Source: Sulfurimonas sp. (GTDB lineage: Bacteria; Campylobacterota; Campylobacteria; Campylobacterales; Sulfurimonadaceae). From it: DNA of 8,216 bases. The notes under the pieces are model-generated. The model did no database searches. It saw nothing but the letters and a program-made list of their open reading frames with translations, and had not been told where the DNA came from. The stretch is taken from positions 1 through 8,216 of the forward strand of contig JALSKR010000249.1 in assembly GCA_026988735.1 (NCBI GenBank), written 5' to 3'. A program made the position numbers and the translations under genes. Below are positions 6,499 through 8,216 of the stretch, piece by piece. The first letter of the stretch is position 1. Each line of letters starts with the position of its first letter.

Positions 6499-7506
6499 AT
6501 GCAAAATAAAATTAATGTGGGCGTGGTTGGTGCAACAGGATACACAGGTTTAGAACTTGTAAAAATTCTGATAAAACATCCTTTTTTTCATTTGGCATAC
6601 ATCGCAAATTCTGAGGGCGGAACAACCATCAATGAACTCCATCCTTCTTTAAACGGTGTTTGTGAAGAGGAAGTAAAAAAAGCAGATATTGATGAAATGG
6701 CGCTTACATGTAAACTTGTTTTTTTGGCACTGCCACATAAAACAGCGATGGCATATGTCAAACCTTTGATAGAAAAAGGGGTAAAGGTTGTGGACCTTTC
6801 GGCTGATTATAGACTGCCTCAGGATATTTACGAAGAGTTTTACTGTCCGCATACAGATCCGCAAAACTTGCAACATGTTGCATATGGTCTTCCTGAACTC
6901 AATCGTGAGGCGATAAAAAGTGCAAAACTTGTTGCAAATCCTGGATGTTTTCCAACCTCTGCTATTTTGGGACTCTTGCCATTTATAGATAAGCGTGTAG
7001 CAGGCACCCCTATAATCATAGATGCAAAAACAGGTGTGAGTGGTGCAGGAAAAAAACTGAGCGAAGTGACACACTTTGTCAATGTCAACGACAATCTTTT
7101 TGCTTACAATCCTCTGTTACACCGTCATGCTCCAGAAATAGCGAACAAACTCAACATTCCTTTTGATGAGGTAAATTTTGTACCCCATCTTGTTCCCGTT
7201 ACCCGCGGTATGCTTAGTTCTATCTATTTGCAGGTAGAAGGCGATTTTGATGCAGTTGCAGTGCTCGAAGCATTTTATCAAGATGCTTTACATGTAAGAG
7301 TAAGCAAAACTCCGGTGGATATGAAAAATGTTGCAGGAACGAATTTTTGCGATATTTATGTGCAGAGAAAAGGCAATATGATTTTTATCGCCTCTGCAAT
7401 AGACAATCTTATGCGTGGTGCATCATCACAGGCAGTTGTCAATGCCAATTTGATGATGGGTATTGATGAGGCAACGGCAATACCAGATACAGCCTATGTC
7501 CCGTAA
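6499..7506 (+). CDS. argC: N-acetyl-gamma-glutamyl-phosphate reductase
   Basis: ArgC catalyses the NADPH-dependent reduction of N-acetylglutamyl phosphate to N-acetylglutamate semialdehyde, the third step from glutamate to ornithine and arginine in the cytoplasm. The 335-aa product has the usual length. It shows the Rossmann dinucleotide-binding loop VGATGYTG (10-17), the catalytic cysteine in ANPGCFPT (C150), DAKTGVSGAGKK (175-186), and HRHAPEI (208-214), whose second histidine (H210) matches the family's catalytic His. NLMRGASSQAVVNANLM near the end matches the conserved NADP-side C-terminal segment. The start ATG follows the greA stop after 2 nt; only a weak GAG/AAG-rich stretch is present upstream, so translation is probably coupled to greA. 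The end overlaps the next gene by 11 nt. No ARG-box-like operator was recognised, and no other arg gene lies in the window. Confidence 0.97.
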   Translation: MQNKINVGVVGATGYTGLELVKILIKHPFFHLAYIANSEGGTTINELHPSLNGVCEEEVKKADIDEMALTCKLVFLALPHKTAMAYVKPLIEKGVKVVDLSADYRLPQDIYEEFYCPHTDPQNLQHVAYGLPELNREAIKSAKLVANPGCFPTSAILGLLPFIDKRVAGTPIIIDAKTGVSGAGKKLSEVTHFVNVNDNLFAYNPLLHRHAPEIANKLNIPFDEVNFVPHLVPVTRGMLSSIYLQVEGDFDAVAVLEAFYQDALHVRVSKTPVDMKNVAGTNFCDIYVQRKGNMIFIASAIDNLMRGASSQAVVNANLMMGIDEATAIPDTAYVP

Positions 7507-8216
7507 TCCGATTATAATACAAAAAGGTGCGATTATCATCTCTGATGCGCACTATTCTCATCTTCGTCCTGAACTTTTGTACTTTTTACAAGCACTTCAT
7601 GTGCAAACAACACCTCCAAAACAACTTATCTTTATGGGAGATATTTTTGACGCACTCTTTGGCTCTATCGACTTTACATGTAAACAAAACACAGAGATGA
7701 TTATGCTGATCAATGAGCTTGCGACAAAGACAGAAATAATTTATTTGGAAGGAAACCATGACTTTAATCTTCAAAAAATTTTTCCGCAGGTAAAGGTTTT
7801 TTCCATTAAAAAGCAGCCGCTTGAAGTTTTGTATAAAAAGAAAAAAGTCTATCTTGCCCATGGTGATTTTGATGGTGATACATTCTACAAAATATACACT
7901 TCTCTTATACGAAGTCCTTTGGTGCTTTTCTTTTTAAAATATATAGATATATTTTCCAAGCATGCAATTTTGAAAAACCTCGATACGCATTTGAGTAAAA
8001 AAAATGACTGTAAAAAGTTCAGTGGTTTCAAAGAGTTTATACAAAAGCGTTTGTCTAAAAAATATACCTGCGATTACTTTATAGAGGGACACTACCATCA
8101 AAACAGTTCTTTTGGTATAGATGGTTTTTACTATATAAATTTAGGTGCTTTTGCTTGCAATCAAAGATACTTTATTGTAAAATCAGCTCAAGACAGAGAG
8201 TTGCTTGAAGAAAAAA
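7496..8216 (+). CDS. LpxH-like metallophosphoesterase (putative UDP-2,3-diacylglucosamine hydrolase), 3'-truncated
   Basis: The frame starts at ATG 7496 inside the end of argC and stays open for 240 codons to the window edge. All metal-binding motifs of the calcineurin-like phosphoesterase fold are present in order: SDAH (D17, H19), MGDIFD (G48-D52), EGNHDF (N87, H88), AHGDFDGD (H122) and EGHYHQN (H199, H201). The order and spacing, plus the late INLGAF segment (214-219), resemble LpxH, which cleaves UDP-2,3-diacylglucosamine to lipid X and UMP in lipid A synthesis at the inner membrane. E. coli LpxH has GNRD where this protein has GNHD, so a different substrate is possible and no symbol is given. 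The segment about 138-155 (hydrophobic, aromatic) could be the helical cap that covers the lipid substrate. No other in-frame start precedes the first motif, which supports ATG 7496 despite a poor ribosome binding site; coupling to argC is likely. Confidence 0.85.
   Translation, partial: MSRNPIIIQKGAIIISDAHYSHLRPELLYFLQALHVQTTPPKQLIFMGDIFDALFGSIDFTCKQNTEMIMLINELATKTEIIYLEGNHDFNLQKIFPQVKVFSIKKQPLEVLYKKKKVYLAHGDFDGDTFYKIYTSLIRSPLVLFFLKYIDIFSKHAILKNLDTHLSKKNDCKKFSGFKEFIQKRLSKKYTCDYFIEGHYHQNSSFGIDGFYYINLGAFACNQRYFIVKSAQDRELLEEK

Noticed and set aside
6031..6504. Open frame of 157 codons on the minus strand, antisense to greA
   Set aside because: It lies wholly opposite a clear greA gene; its Ser/Phe/Cys-rich translation mirrors the coding strand and has no recognisable motif or convincing ribosome binding site.
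6649..7074. Open frame of 141 codons on the minus strand opposite argC
   Set aside because: It sits entirely inside argC and has a Cys/Phe-rich composition with no domain-like pattern.
7513..7518. TATAAT near the start of the phosphoesterase gene as a promoter
   Set aside because: It lies downstream of the only plausible start codon (7496) and within coding sequence for the N-terminus, so it cannot drive the full gene.

Overview
The window is AT-rich and most likely comes from a Campylobacterota (epsilonproteobacterial) chromosome, probably a Sulfurimonas-like sulfur/nitrate bacterium. Reasons: an extended -10 promoter of the TGCTATAAT kind without a clear -35, an Aer/CetB-type PAS gene next to a separate chemoreceptor gene (the layout of Campylobacter cetB/cetA), the linker architecture of that receptor, an exported DsrE-family protein, and a compact greA-argC-phosphoesterase cluster. 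The genus is inference from gene style; no database comparison was possible.

Left part (1-2545), all on the minus strand. Read in transcription order, it holds an outer-membrane porin of the OprO/OprP-like type (2545-1160), then a small exported DsrE-family sulfur-relay-like protein (1149-637) whose ribosome binding site overlaps the porin stop codon. After a 76-bp gap with a perfect 12-bp inverted repeat comes the N-terminal part of a membrane sensor with a Cache-type extracytoplasmic domain (560 to beyond position 1).

Divergent intergenic region (2546-2707). It holds AT-rich promoter-like elements facing both ways around a palindrome, plus a set of five CACT motifs about one helical turn apart in the presumed leader of the porin mRNA.

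Middle (2708-5945), plus strand. A 133-aa stand-alone Aer-like PAS protein overlaps by 8 nt the start of a 947-aa methyl-accepting chemotaxis protein. The receptor has two tandem NIT (nitrate/nitrite-sensing type) domains outside the membrane, then a second membrane helix, HAMP-like segments and a classical MCP signalling hairpin. The pair looks like a two-protein energy-taxis receptor that could combine a cytoplasmic flavin/redox input (PAS) with a periplasmic ligand input (double NIT). This is the most interesting part of the window.

Right part (5946-8216), plus strand. A promoter directly after the receptor gene drives greA (transcript cleavage factor), argC (arginine biosynthesis; 2-nt gap) and an LpxH-like metallophosphoesterase (11-nt overlap with argC) that runs off the window end. 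The close packing indicates one transcript of housekeeping genes.

There is no gene-free stretch longer than 300 bases. I saw no tRNA, rRNA, CRISPR array or insertion sequence.
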